Positions 21,262 to 32,742 of a stretch of DNA of 64,000 bases are shown piece after piece. The position numbers and the translations under genes are program-made. Location of the stretch: NCBI GenBank assembly GCA_030737875.1, contig CM060922.1, positions 755,915,603 to 755,979,602 on the forward strand, given 5' to 3'. The notes beneath the pieces were generated by a model. The model ran no database searches. It was not told where the DNA came from and worked only from the letters and a program-made list of their open reading frames with translations. How positions within the stretch are numbered: position 1 is the stretch's first letter; every line of letters starts with the position of its first letter. The stretch comes from Allium sativum. Taxonomy: Eukaryota > Streptophyta > Magnoliopsida > Asparagales > Amaryllidaceae.

Positions 21262-21755
21262 GGCGCTGTTTTTCTTCAGATTTGATTTACACATATCTAA
21301 AAATCTAACCATTGGATCTTCACAAAATTTACATCATTAGAAAGGTCTTTTCAAAACAAATCCAACGGTTCCAGTTTCGGGAAAATCCGACGGTCGGATC
21401 TCCCGGTACAATCGTTTGAAGTTTCGATTTCAAAATACGAACTGCAGCGTCGTTATTCGATTAAATATATAATTATATTTATATATATATATAAATATAA
21501 TCGCTTCTGGCGCTTTTTTTCTTCAGATTTGAATTAAACATTCCAGACAATCCAACCGTTGGATTTTTACAAGGTTGGTGCCGTTGGAAAGATTATTCCA
21601 AGGCGAACCCGACGGTTGAGGTTTCGGGAAAATCCAATGGTCGGATTCCCCGTACTAGTTGTTTGAAATCACGGTTTCAAAATACGAACTGCACGGCCTC
21701 GTTTCGTTTTAATTATATTTATATTTATATATTTATATAAATATAGTTCATTCAA
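21262..21755. repeat. 247-bp tandem duplication in LTR A
   Basis: Two diverged copies start at GGCGCTGTTTTTCTTCAG (about 21262) and GGCGCTTTTTTTCTTCAG (about 21509). Each runs through an AACGGTTCC- or GACGGTTGA-type stretch, an AAAATCC.A.GGTCGGAT stretch and CAAAATACGAACTGCA. The same module appears once in C (reverse complement, about 55380-55500) and in E (about 50880-51060). The copies are old relative to the insertion of A. Confidence 0.7.
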
Positions 21756-22390
21756 CAATTTCAATATCGTTTTCATTTCAAATATTTCACTAACGCCTTA
21801 AAATTTTGGAAAATTTCGCCATAACCTCCCCTGCACCGGGAGCATCGGGAAATCGCAAATAGCTTTCCCGGTCCTTCTAATCTCAAAAAGAAAAAGAAAA
21901 ATCCAAGCGGCTAGCCAACAGGCTCATAAAATCATCACCCAAACAAAACAGTAAATGTGTACCTATTTGTCGGGCACAAAATTTTATTCCTCTTCTCTAG
22001 CCCCTTTGCTATAACATGTTCAATGAATATGCATGTACATATATATACAGTTCTTAACATTTATCATTTTCTATTCAACTTCATATTTGATTTCTATTTG
22101 TTTTAAAAACACCATTTATCCTAATGTTACATACATAGGTGCAAATCATTTCATTAGCTAATTAATGAATATTTCAACTCATATATGTTTATTTTGAACA
22201 AGTGGCTATTTTTTTAACACTTCACATTTCAACGATTTATGCATACAATAAAAATGTGATTTTTATTGTAAAAAAATTCATTTCAAAACACTATTTTTCT
22301 ATATAGTTCATATAGGTGACAAAAATAGGATTTATATCATAAAACAATTTATTTAAAACGAGATTATTTTACACAGTTCATATAGTCGAT

Positions 22391-22890
22391 AAAAGGTGAT
22401 TTTTATTATCAAACAATTTATTTCAAAATATGAATACCATTCAACACATGAATTTCTAATCAACGAATGAATATCAATTCAACACATGAATGTTTTCTAT
22501 AGTTTTTATATATAGATAAAAGGTGATTTTTATTATCAAACAATTTATTTTAAAATATGAATACCATTCAACACATGAATTTCTAATCAACGAATGAATA
22601 TCAATTCAACACATGAATGTTTTCTATAGTTTTTATATATAGATAAAAGGTGATTTTTATTATCAAACAATTTATTTCAAAATATGAATACCATTCAACA
22701 CATGAATTTCTAATCAACGAATGAATATCAATTCAACACATGAATGTTTTCTATAGTTTCTATATATAGATAAAAATGTGATTTTTATTATCAAACAATT
22801 TATTTCAAAATATGAATACCATTCAACACATGAATTTCTAATCAACGAATGAATATCAATTCAACACATGAATGTTTTCTATTCAATGAA
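22391..22890. repeat. 127-bp tandem array in the LTR A 3' copy
   Basis: Four units start at 22391, 22518, 22645 and 22772, exactly 127 bp apart. They are nearly identical, with motifs such as ATTCAACACATGAAT and ATCAACGAATGAATATCAAT. Similar but non-periodic AACACATGAAT motifs occur in LTR D near 41500-41780, so the array grew from pre-existing sequence. Confidence 0.92.
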
Positions 22891-23689
22891 TAAATATAGT
22901 TTAAGCATATGAAAATAATTCAAACACACGAATATTATTCAAAATTTCGGCAGCATAACGGCAGGGTAGTTAAAACCGGGACCGTCCCTAGTACGGCTCC
23001 TCGCTCTACCTTAAAACCTCGCGGTTTTTGACAATGGGGATCATGCATCTAGTTCGCACGCAGGCGGCATGTATATATTTATTTCATTTCCACAAACTAA
23101 TCCCATGTGGTTTCAACCAAATATTTTTCAACCACAAGCGGGTATTTTTCAACCTCAATCAATCAATATCAACCACAAACAATCATTCGCTATCAATCAA
23201 TTTTCACAACAACTTCAACCAATAAATATCGTCCATGGTTTGTGGACGAGGGGCGTAGATATATATATATATATTATATATAGCATTTCACTTTTATTTC
23301 AACACGTATATATATAGAAAAAGAAATTGAAGAGTGAGAAATTCTCACCAATAGCTATCCAATACCACGACTCTTCCTTGCATAAAATCTTCGCCAATCT
23401 CGCCTTCTTGTCGCTTTCGTTGCCCGTATTCTCTACATATGTAAAAATCGAATTTTTACTATGTTATGCAATATATAAAAATTGCATTTCAAATATATAG
23501 ATTCCGCCTTTTCAAAAATAAAGATTATATTTTTAATATTCCTATGATGTAAAAATTATATTTTTATTACTTTAAAAATATAAAAATCATATCTTACTTC
23601 TTCTACTTACCGTTCAAATCTTTTTCCATTTAAAATTCAAATCTTTTTCTACTCAAAGTTCAAATCTTTTTCTATTTTAAATCTTAAAA

Positions 23690-24060
23690 TTAAAATCAGT
23701 TTTTCTTTTTAAAGTTTAGAATAAAATCAGTTTTTCTCTTTTAAAAAAAATCAGTTTTCTCTTTTAAAAAAAAAATCAGTATTAAATCCTTTTTTTTTTA
23801 AATCAGTTTTAATACTTTTCGAAAATCAGATTTGACCTTTTCTAAAATCAGATTTAACCTTTAAAAAAAATCAGATTTAACCTTTTTAAAAAAATCAGAT
23901 TTAACCTTTAAAAAAAAAATCAGTTTTAAATGCTTTTAAAAATCAGTTTTACATCCTTTTAAAATCAGTTTTAAAACCTAAAAAAAACAAACAGTATTTA
24001 AACTTTTAAAAAAACAGTATTCTTTTCTAAGAAAATAAAATCAGAATTAAAATAAAATAA
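23690..24060. repeat. AAATCAGTTTT low-complexity tract in LTR A
   Basis: Irregular repeats of AAATCAGTTTTAA and AAATCAGATTTAACC separated by A or T runs. In element sense it lies directly downstream of the GTAAGT donor, so it would be the U-rich start of an intron. The 5' copy has the same tract (30315-30690) with small length differences. Confidence 0.7.
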
Positions 24061-24062
24061 AA

Positions 24063-24403
24063 ACTTACTGTGATGCGAAGAAGGGGGGGAGAAAGAAGAC
24101 GTCGGCGGCAGGAGGAGGAGCAGGCGAAGCGAAGGGTGGTGGCGTCGCGATGCTTCAGGGGGCTCGGTCTTCGTCGCGCTCGTGCGATCTGGGGGGAGGG
24201 GTCTTCGGGGATTGCGCCGCTGGGAGGAGGAGGGAATCGTGGAAGGGGCGGTTGGCACGGGGGCTGTCGATAGTTTTAGGGTTTTTTTTTCTTCTTTTCG
24301 TTTGAAATTGAAATGAACGGGGGGGGGGGGGGGGGCAGAAAGAAAGATAAAGGGAGGGAATTAAATTATTATTTTTTTCCTTTTTATTATTTAATTATTT
24401 ATA
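24063..24403 (-). promoter_or_regulatory. TATA-like box, GC-rich leader and splice donor of LTR A
   Basis: Minus-strand TATAAATA (24396-24403) precedes a GC- and C-rich stretch of about 290 bp, with a 17-G run on the plus strand at 24319-24335. The leader ends at ACA|GTAAGT (donor 24063-24068) and passes into T-rich DNA. The CG-rich block stands out sharply in an AT-rich LTR. The matching features in the 5' copy are at 31025-31032, about 30698-31020 and 30692-30697. The reading is inferred from motif order. Confidence 0.5.
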
Positions 24404-24649
24404 TTTTGCAAAAAGGTCGACTTTTACATACGACCTCGAAACGAGGCCTACCGCCCGTCGCCCATAGCGTTTTACCCCCATTCCGAACACAATGGGATAT
24501 GTATCGCAAGCTGATTTGATCGTTACAATCAGTTTCCTTTGAATTTACATTTAAATCACTATATTGAATTTTAAACGTACATTTTAAATTACCGGGGTCA
24601 CATACTAACTAGAAAAATTCTCGAAAAATATTTTCTAGCTTCGTATTGA

Positions 24650-24870
24650 CGATACGGTCCTAACAAAACTAGTTTCATCGAATTCTGAGACCGTTTGAAA
24701 AATGGCCAATTTCCAGTCGATTAAAATCCACTAAAACTGGTCAAACGCGTTTTCCTTTGCCACGCTCACATATTGAATCGAAAAATTATGAAATTTGAAA
24801 CCTAGCAATAACTTGACACTGCGGATCCAACAAAAGTGGTTTCGTCGAAATCCGAGGTCATTTGCAAAAT
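24650..24870 (-). repeat. Duplicated U3 cassette of LTR A
   Basis: Two related blocks (about 24650-24706 and 24813-24870): ACGGTCCTAACAAAACTAG and GCGGATCCAACAAAAGTGG, each followed by TTTCRTCGAA and then GACCGTTTGAAAAATGG or GGTCATTTGCAAAATG. The pairing of ACGGTC with GACCGT makes the first block a loose inverted repeat. Confidence 0.7.
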
Positions 24871-25251
24871 GTCCATTTTTAAGGGCCTGAATTCCATTGC
24901 GACTATTCAGAATTTTCAACTGGACATATCTTTTGATTCCCGCTATCAAATTTCGATTTGTTGGATTCGTTGGAAAGATATTCTCAATTAGATCCTAATG
25001 TTTTTGGTTTCACTAAAATCCGGATTGTTTTGCACCCGATACAGTCCGACAAAGTTTGAATTCAATTTTCGAAACTACAGCGCCATTTCAGGCCTTGTTT
25101 ATAATTATAATTAATTATATTCGTTTTCAATGTCGATTCAAACTCAATTTTCATCGCCATTATTTAAAATATTTATTTTAAATATTTAAAATCCATTATT
25201 TTAGCCAATTTAAAAAAATTTAAATTGGTTCATATTTTCTGGGTCGTTACA

Positions 25252-25270
25252 ATCTCCCCCACTTAAAACT
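25252..25270 (-). promoter_or_regulatory. Polypurine tract of element A
   Basis: The plus strand reads ATCTCCCCCACTTAAAAC immediately right of the LTR edge, so the minus strand has GTTTTAAGTGGGGGAGAT before the LTR. GGGGACGAAAAG precedes it, as in element C (GGGACGAAAAG at 61981). Confidence 0.85.
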
Positions 25271-25503
25271 TTTCGTCCCCGAAAAGGAACAAAGTCGAAA
25301 GTGGTTTGATAAATCTACAATCACACAACACAACAACCAATCCAATTGTTTTTAACCTTCAAAAATATACTAATCAAATCTTATACCCTTTAAAAATCAT
25401 TCAGACTATATAATTAGAATTGTATATCTATGAAAAGAAAATAACAATAGAGTAGAGAATTGAATGGTAATGCAAAGTAGGTTAAATGTACCTTGCACCG
25501 GAG

Positions 25504-28101
25504 TCAATCAGAGATATCTACTCGGCATCTAGGATAAGCTTTCTGAATGCTCTCCTCAGTTTCCCAAGTACAACCTCGCGGATCTCCACTCCATTGCACT
25601 TTGACTAAGCGAACCTTCGTGTTCCTCAGCTCTTTGGTTTCTTTGCCTATTATCTTTAGCGGCTCTCTTCTCACAGCTAATTCTGGGGTTATTTCAATGT
25701 CATGTTGAGCTGCTTCTTCCACGATCAAGTCTGGATCATGAACGTGCTTTCGAAGTTGAGATATGTGAAATACATCATGAATTTTAGGCAACCAATTAGG
25801 CAGTTTGACCCTATAAGAGAGCGTTCCAATCCGTTCCAGAATAGGAAACGGACCAATGAATTTGGGTGCCAACTTTCCAGTTTTACCGAACCGGATAACT
25901 CCTCTCATCGGCGATACTTTCAAATATACATAGTCGCCAACTTCAAAGGATATATCTCTTCTTCTTCTATCGGCATAGCTCTTTTGTCGGCTTTGAGCGG
26001 CGAGTAGTCGCTTCTTAATAAAATCGACTTTGTCGGCAGCTTCTCGAATCATATCAGGACCCAACACAAGTCTATTTCCAGGCTCGACCCAACAAGCAGG
26101 AGATCGGCACGGTCTACCGTACAATGCTTCGAATGGCGACATTGTCAGACTCGCCTGGTAGCTGTTGTTATAAGAGAATTCAGCCAAACGCAGATGGTCT
26201 TCCCATGATCCACCGAAATCTAGAACACAAGCCCGCAATAGATCTTCTAAAATACGATTCACCCTCTCAGTCTGACCGTCTGTCTGAGGATGATAAGCGG
26301 TGCTCAAGTTCAACTTCATTCCTAGCTCAACTTGAAATGCTTCCCAGAATTTGCTAGTGAATATTGTATCTTTATCACTTACTATACTGAGCGGCACTCC
26401 ATGCAGTCTAACTATTTCCCTGAAGTATATCTGCGCTAGACTCTGAGCGGTTCTATTTGATCTGACAGGTATGAAATGGGCGGTCTTCGTGAAGCGATCT
26501 ACGATCACCCAAATACTGTCATTTCCTTTCCTGGTTCTGGGCAAACCATCAATGAAATCCATAGAGATATGTTCCCACTTCCAACCAGGAACTTCCAGCG
26601 GTTGTAATAATCCAGCCAATTTCTGTTGGTCACTTTTGACTAGCTGACAAGTAGGGCATCGGCTAACATATAAGGAAATGTCCCTTTTCATCGACTTCCA
26701 CCAGAAAGTGCGTTTGATGTCATTATACATTTTGCTTACTCCCGGATGGATACTGAGTTTTGACTTGTGGCATTCATCCAGTACTTCCTTTCGAAGCTCA
26801 GGAATGTTAGGGACACAGATTCGACCTTTGAGCCTTAAAATCCCATCATTGTCTACTTGAAAACTCGAGGGTTCGCCTTGTTGAATTATCCCTCTGATCT
26901 TCTGAATGAAGTGATCATTTTCCTGAAGAGCAGATATTTTATCTAGCAATGAAGTCGTGATAATAAAACTGGCGATCATTACATTCTTTCTGCTTAACGC
27001 ATCGGCCACGACATTGGCTTTTCCTGGAGTATATATAATTTCAAAGTCATATGCTGCAAGAAACTCCAGCCAACGTTGTTGCCTCAGATTCAGGTCTTTC
27101 TGAGTGAACAGATACTTTAGTGACTGGTGATCTGTAAACAGTTCAAATCTCTCGCCCAGAAGATAGTGCCTCCAGATTTTCAAAGAGAATATGATAGCCA
27201 ATAACTCAAGATCATGAGTTACATAGTTTTTCTCGTGCGGCTTCAGTTGACGGCTAGCATAGGCAATTACTTGGCCTCTTTGCATTAACACTGCGCCGAG
27301 GCCTTCTCTAGACGCATCAGTCCAGACTTTTAAATCCTGGTTGCCATCGATGATGGTTAACACTGGAGCAGTTGTTAATCTCAATTTTAGCTCTTCGAAA
27401 GCTTCCTCACTTTCTGGAGTCCATTTGAACTTAGAATGCTTCTTTGTAAGCTTCGTTAAGTGGCCAGATATCTTAGAAAAGTCTTTAACGAACTTCCGGT
27501 AATAGCTAGCCAATCCGAGAAAACTGCGGACTTCAGTGGGGGTGCTGGGCTGTTTCCAGTTCTGAATGGCTGTGATTTTACTTGGATCCACAGCAATTCC
27601 TTCTTTCGATACGACGTGGCCCAGAAATTTTACTTCATCTTGCCAGAAGATACATTTGGAAAATTTGGCTTTTAACACATTCCGTCTCAGAATTTCTAGA
27701 ACCTGTTCCAGATGCTTTTCATGTTCGGCTTTTGATTTAGAGAAGATTAGAATATCATCAATAAAAACCAGAACAAATTTATTCAATACACCTCTGAATA
27801 CTCTGTTCATTAGATCGACGAAGTAAGCGGGAGCGTTACATAAGCCGAATGACATTACTAACCACTCGTAGAATAGGTCGGGACCTCTGAACGCTGTCAT
27901 TGGAACACACTCTTCGGCAATTCGAAGTTGATGGAAACCTGTAGCTAGGTCCATTCGTGAAAATACTTGTGCTCCATTTAATCGATCCAACAAATCATCT
28001 ATTCGCGGTAATGGATATTTGTTCTTTATGGTCTGTTTGTTCAGATCACGATAATCCACACATAGACGTAGAGTACCGTCAGATTTTGGGACAAATACCA
28101 C
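25504..28101 (-). CDS. Chromovirus pol fragment: reverse transcriptase, RNase H, integrase, chromodomain
   Basis: An uninterrupted 865-codon stretch. The first methionine (MVFVPKSDG) lies inside the reverse transcriptase domain and is not the natural start. Frame continues upstream to the deletion junction near 28370, with one in-frame TGA at 28156-28158. Landmarks by residue: FIDD reverse-transcriptase active site at 113-116, RNase H TDAS at 261-264 and DALS at 367-370, integrase zinc finger H445, H452, C482, C485, catalytic triad D515, D576, E612, GPF motif near 750-752, and a chromodomain-like end around 829-857 (VKVQWSGDP...CTWETEE). All key residues appear present, so this is the best-preserved coding region in the window. 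gag and protease are missing, so the element cannot be autonomous. Confidence 0.93.
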   Translation of the reverse strand: MVFVPKSDGTLRLCVDYRDLNKQTIKNKYPLPRIDDLLDRLNGAQVFSRMDLATGFHQLRIAEECVPMTAFRGPDLFYEWLVMSFGLCNAPAYFVDLMNRVFRGVLNKFVLVFIDDILIFSKSKAEHEKHLEQVLEILRRNVLKAKFSKCIFWQDEVKFLGHVVSKEGIAVDPSKITAIQNWKQPSTPTEVRSFLGLASYYRKFVKDFSKISGHLTKLTKKHSKFKWTPESEEAFEELKLRLTTAPVLTIIDGNQDLKVWTDASREGLGAVLMQRGQVIAYASRQLKPHEKNYVTHDLELLAIIFSLKIWRHYLLGERFELFTDHQSLKYLFTQKDLNLRQQRWLEFLAAYDFEIIYTPGKANVVADALSRKNVMIASFIITTSLLDKISALQENDHFIQKIRGIIQQGEPSSFQVDNDGILRLKGRICVPNIPELRKEVLDECHKSKLSIHPGVSKMYNDIKRTFWWKSMKRDISLYVSRCPTCQLVKSDQQKLAGLLQPLEVPGWKWEHISMDFIDGLPRTRKGNDSIWVIVDRFTKTAHFIPVRSNRTAQSLAQIYFREIVRLHGVPLSIVSDKDTIFTSKFWEAFQVELGMKLNLSTAYHPQTDGQTERVNRILEDLLRACVLDFGGSWEDHLRLAEFSYNNSYQASLTMSPFEALYGRPCRSPACWVEPGNRLVLGPDMIREAADKVDFIKKRLLAAQSRQKSYADRRRRDISFEVGDYVYLKVSPMRGVIRFGKTGKLAPKFIGPFPILERIGTLSYRVKLPNWLPKIHDVFHISQLRKHVHDPDLIVEEAAQHDIEITPELAVRREPLKIIGKETKELRNTKVRLVKVQWSGDPRGCTWETEESIQKAYPRCRVDISD

Positions 28102-28370
28102 TGCTGCACCCCAATCAGAGAAACTAGGCCTTATCAGACCTTTCCATACTAGCTGTCATGTTTGATTGTCTAATTCCTCCTTCTCTTTCAAGGACATTCT
28201 TCGAATAGCGTGAACTACCGGCCTTGCATTGGGAATTAAAGCAATATTGAAATCTATTTCTCTCTGCGGAGGTAAGCGAACAACTTCCTCAAATACATCC
28301 GCATAGTTCTTGACGACAGGAATGTCTTTGATGAGGTCAGGAATATTCTCTGTGACTTCAGGAACATTTT
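28102..28370 (-). pseudogene. Upstream pol remnant of element A up to the deletion junction
   Basis: Minus-strand sequence in frame with the pol below: a linker with DVFEEV, LPPQREIDF and then KGLIRPS, typical of the region between protease and reverse transcriptase. It is interrupted by the single TGA at 28156-28158. At about 28363-28378 it meets LTR sequence by microhomology. Confidence 0.8.
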
Positions 28371-31300
28371 CAATATCATTTTCATTTCAAATATTTCACT
28401 AACGCCTTAAAATTTTGGAAAATTTCGCCATAACCTCCCCTGCACCGGGAGCATCGGGAAATCGCAAATAGCTTTCCCGGTCCTTCTAATCTCAAAAAGA
28501 AAAAGAAAAAGCCAAGCGGCTAGCCAACAGGCTCATAAAATCATCACCCAAACAAAACAGTAAATGTGTACCTATTTGTCGGGCACAAAATTTTATTCCT
28601 CTTCTCTAGCCCCTTTGCTATAACCTGTTCAATGAATATGCATGTATATATATATACAGTTCTTAACATTTATCATTTTCTATTCAACTTCATATCTGAT
28701 TTCTATTTGGTTTAAAAACACCATTTATCCTAATGTTACATACATAGGTGCAAATCATTTCATTAGCTAATTAATGAATATTTCAACTCATATATGTTTA
28801 TTTTGAACAAGTGGCTATTTTTTTAACACTTCACATTTCAACGATTTATGCATACAATAAAAATGTGATTTTTATTGTAAAACAATTCATTTCAAAACAC
28901 TATTTTTCTATATAGTTCATATAGGTGACAAAAATAGGATTTTTATCATAAAACAATTTCTTTTAAAACGAGATTATTTTACACAGTTCATATAGTCGAT
29001 AAAAGGTGATTTTTATTATCAAACAATTTATTTCAAAATATGAATACCATTCAACACATGAATTTCTAATCAACGAATGAATATCAATTCAACACATGAA
29101 TGTTTTCTATAGTTTTTATATATAGATAAAAGGTGATTTTTATTATCAAACAATTTATTTCAAAATATGAATACCATTCAACACATGAATTTCTAATCAA
29201 CGAATGAATATCAATTCAACACATGAATGTTTTCTATAGTTTTTATATATAGATAAAAGGTGATTTTTATTATCAAACAATTTATTTCAAAATATGAATA
29301 CCATTCAACACATGAATTACTAATCAACGAATGAATATCAATTCAACACATGAATGTTTTCTATAGTTTCTATATATAGATAAAAATGTGATTTTTATTA
29401 TCAAACAATTTATTTCAAAATATGAATACCATTCAACACATGAATTTCTAATCAACGAATGAATATCAATTCAACACATGAATGTTTTCTATTCAATGAA
29501 TAAATATAGTTTAAGCATATGAAAATAATTCAAACACACGAATATTATTCAAAATTTCGGCAGCATAACGGCAGGGTAGTTAAAACCGGGACCGTCCCTA
29601 GTACGGCTCCTCGCTCTACCTTAAAACCTCGCGGTTTTTGACAATGGGGATCATGCATCTAGTTCGCACGCAGGCGGCATGTATATATTTATTTCATTTC
29701 CACAAACTAATCCCATGTGGTTTCAACCAAATATTTTTCAACCACAAGCGGGTATTTTTCAACCTCAATCAATCAATATCAACCACAAACAATCCCAAAC
29801 AATCATTCGCTATCAATCAATTTTCACAACAACTTCAACCAATAAATATCGTCCATGGTTTGTGGACGAGGGGCGTAGATATATATATATATATATTATA
29901 TATAGCATTTCACTTTTATTTCAACACGTATATATATAGAAAAAGAAATTAAAGAGTGAGAAATTCTCACTAATAGCTATCCAATACCACGACTCTTCCT
30001 TGCATAAAATCTTCGCCAATCTCGCCTTCTTGTCGCTTTCGTTGCCCGTATTCTCTACATATGTAAAAATCGAATTTTTACTATGTTATGCAATATATAA
30101 AAATTGCATTTCAAAAATATAGATTCCGCCTTTTCAAAAATAAAGATTATATTTTTAATATTCCTATGATGTAAAAATTATATTTTTATTACTTTAAAAA
30201 TATAAAAATCATATCTTACTTCTTCTGCTTACCGTTCAAATCTTTTTCCATTTAAAATTCAAATCTTTTTCTACTCAAAGTTCAAATCTTTTTCTATTTT
30301 AAATCTTAAAATTAAAATCAGTTTTTCTTTTTAAAGTTTAGAATAAAATCAGTTTTTCTCTTTTAAAAAAAATCAGTTTTCTCTTTTAAAAATAAAATAA
30401 AATCAATATTAAATCCTTTTTTTTTAAATCAGTTTTAATACTTTTCTAAAATTAGATTTGACCTTTTCTAAAATCAGATTTAACCTTTAAAAAAAAATCA
30501 GATTTAACCTTTTTAAAAAATCAGATTTAACCTTTTAAAAAAATCAGTTTTAAATGCTTTTAAAAATCAGTTTTACATCCTTTTAAAATCAGTTTTAAAA
30601 CCTAAAAAAAACAAACAGTATTTAAACTTAAAAAAAAACAGTATTCTTTTCTAAGAAAATAAAATCAGAATTAAAATAAAATAAAATAAAAACTTACTGT
30701 GATGCGAAGAAGGGGGGAGAAAGAAGACGTCGGCGGCAGGAGGAGGAGCAGGCGAAGCGGAGGGTGGTGGCATCGCGATGCTTCAGGGGGGCTCGGTCTT
30801 CGTCGCGCTCGTGCGATCTGGAGGGAGGGGTCTTCGGGGATTGCGCCGCTGGGAGGAGGAGGGAATCGTGGAAGGGGCGGTTGGCACGGGGGCTGTCGAT
30901 AGTTTTAGGTTTTTTTTTCTTCTTTTCGTTTGAAATTGAAATGAACGGGGGGGGAGGGGGGGGGCAGAAAGAAAGATAAAGGGAGGGAATTAAATTATTA
31001 TTATTTTCCTTTTTATTATTTAATTATTTATATTTTGCAAAAAGGTCGACTTTTACATACGACCTCGAAACGAGGCCTACCGCCCGTCGCCCATAGCGTT
31101 TTACCCCCATTCCGAACACAATGGGATATGTATCGCAAGCTGATTTGATCGTTACAATCAGTTTCCTTTGAATTTACATTTAAATCACTATATTGAATTT
31201 TAAACGTACATTATAAATTACCGGGGTCACATACTAACTAGAAAAATTCTCGAAAAATATTTTCTAGCTTCGTATTGACGATACGGTCCTAACAAAACTA

Positions 31301-31877
31301 GTTTCGTCGAATTCTAAGACCGTTTGAAAAATGGCCAATTTCCAGTCGATTAAAATCCACTGAAACTGGTCAAACGCGTTTTCCTTTGCCACGCTCACAT
31401 ATTGAATCGAAAAATTATGAAATTTGAAACCTAGCAATAACTTGACACTGCGGATCCAACAAAAGTGGTTTCGTCGAAATCCGAGGTCATTTGCAAAATG
31501 TCCATTTTTAAGGGCCTGAATTCCATAGCGACTATTCAGAATTTTCAACTGGACATATCTTTTGATTCCCGCTATCAAATTTCGATTTGTTGGATTCGTT
31601 GGAAAGATATTCTCAATTAGATCCTAATGTTTTTGGTTTCACTAAAATCCGGATTGTTTTGCACCCGATACAGTCCGACAAAGTTTGAATTCAATTTTCG
31701 AAACTACAGCGCTTCAGGCCTTGTTTATAATTATAATTAATTATATTCTTTTTCAATGTCGATTCAAACTTAGTTTTCATCGCCATTATTTAAAATATTT
31801 ATTTTAAATATTTAAAATCCATTATTTTAGCCAATTTAAAAAATTTTAAATTGGTTCATATTTTCTGGGTCGTTACA
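28371..31877 (-). mobile_element. Truncated 5' LTR of element A
   Basis: Corresponds to 21761-25251 of the 3' LTR with only scattered substitutions, a 10-bp insertion near 29793 and small length changes in A/T tracts. It ends GGGTCGTTACA followed by GAAGG. The R/U5 portion of about 2.3 kb that should precede the primer-binding site is deleted. Confidence 0.93.
29001..29500. repeat. 127-bp tandem array in the LTR A 5' copy
   Basis: The same four-unit array as in the 3' LTR. Equal copy number in both LTRs means the array predates or was copied at the last transposition. Confidence 0.9.
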
Positions 31878-32075
31878 GAAGGTCTTGTGCTCCTCCTTTC
31901 TCTAACACTTTTCCACAATTAAAAATCAAAATCCAAGGAGGGAAATCATAGATCTACACCATGGAGGCTAGATATACATCAATTGAGGCAAGAATTCATC
32001 GCTCAAGGTGTTTGGTGCGAAGTGCTTCCTTTCCGAATTCATATTCCTTTGATTTTTGCTTGTTTGGGATAATCA

Positions 32076-32081
32076 GTGAGT
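32076..32081 (+). promoter_or_regulatory. Putative 5' splice site in LTR B
   Basis: GTGAGT in GGGATAATCAGTGAGTG. The 3' LTR has GGGATAATCGGTGAGTG (44682-44687). The leader before it is about 220 bp from the TATA box once element A is removed. The prediction is by motif only. Confidence 0.4.
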
Positions 32082-32486
32082 GATTTACATCTCTCACATG
32101 GATTCAATGAAGTTTATGAATGTTAGATCATGTTTTTCATCAAATTCAAGTGTTTTCTCATGATCTACACCATTATATGTCCATTTTCATATGAATCACA
32201 CTATGATCTAATTTAGCAAGTTTAAACCATTAATTCCATTCTATTTCATACATTTATATAAGTTAGATCTCTCATTTTGATCATATGTTCATCTTAATGG
32301 TTTTGGTGAAATTTACAACATTTTAGTGATAATCGTCAAATTCATGTTGTTAGCAATGTTATCACATGTTTATGGTTGTATTTGGTGAGTTGGATGAGTT
32401 GGTATCATCGAGTGTATCATTTGGCGAAGTTTTTGTCGAAATCAGAGTTGAAAGGGAGGTGTGCAGGTTTCTGGTCGGCCTCAAGA

Positions 32487-32742
32487 TGGGTCGGACAAGT
32501 CACCAGTTGGGTCGACCTAGTCACCAGTTGGGTTGGCCTAGTCACCTGTTGGGTCTTGCAAGTCACCAGATGGGTCAGGCAAGTCACTAGATGGGTCGGG
32601 CAAGTCACCAGTTGGGCCGGGCAAGTCACCAGTTGGGCCGGGCATGTCACCAGTTGGGTCGTGCAAGTCACCAGTTGGGTCAGGCAAGTCACCAGTTGGG
32701 TCAGGCAAGTCACTAGTTGGGTCGGGCAAGTCACCAGTAGGT
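32487..32742. repeat. 21-bp minisatellite in the 5' LTR of B
   Basis: About twelve units of the type GGGCAAGTCACCAGTTGGGTC. Because 21 is divisible by three, several frames stay open and mimic repetitive proteins. The 3' LTR has a similar array of about 11-12 units with a different mix of variants. Confidence 0.93.

Larger units (their letters stand above)
19439..25251 (-). mobile_element. Complete 3' LTR of element A (5813 bp)
   Basis: Bounded by TGAGACGACCCG and GGGTCGTTACA, with the polypurine tract directly to its right. In element sense it contains a U3 cassette pair, a TATA-like box at 24396-24403, a GC-rich leader, a GTAAGT donor at 24063-24068, AAATCAGTTTT-type A/T tracts, a 127-bp tandem array, a 247-bp duplication and a U5 stem. 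Its length exceeds the surviving internal region. It carries no long reading frame. Confidence 0.93.
19439..31877 (-). mobile_element. Element A: young giant-LTR chromovirus with an internal deletion
   Basis: Starts TGAGACGACCCG and ends GGGTCGTTACA, flanked by GAAGG on both sides (19434-19438 and 31878-31882). The minus-strand order, right to left, is: truncated 5' LTR (28371-31877), 3' part of pol, polypurine tract, complete 3' LTR (19439-25251). The primer-binding site, gag, protease and the R/U5 part of the 5' LTR are missing. The junction at about 28363-28378 shows microhomology (AACA.TTTCAATATC on both parental sequences), which suggests one illegitimate-recombination deletion after insertion. 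The two LTR copies are nearly identical where they overlap. Confidence 0.93.

Noticed and set aside
22391..22890. Possible CRISPR-like array of regularly spaced repeats
   Set aside because: The 127-bp units are contiguous tandem copies without unique spacers, in plant DNA, inside an LTR.
23998..24273. Proline- or arginine-rich small protein in the GC-rich block
   Set aside because: The frame is altered between the two LTR copies of element A by one-base changes in G runs. It is better read as an untranslated leader.
21761..31877. Segmental tandem duplication of about 3.5 kb (21761-25251 and 28371-31877)
   Set aside because: The copies are the two LTRs of one element: a polypurine tract, pol between them, and GAAGG duplications at the outer edges explain the pattern.
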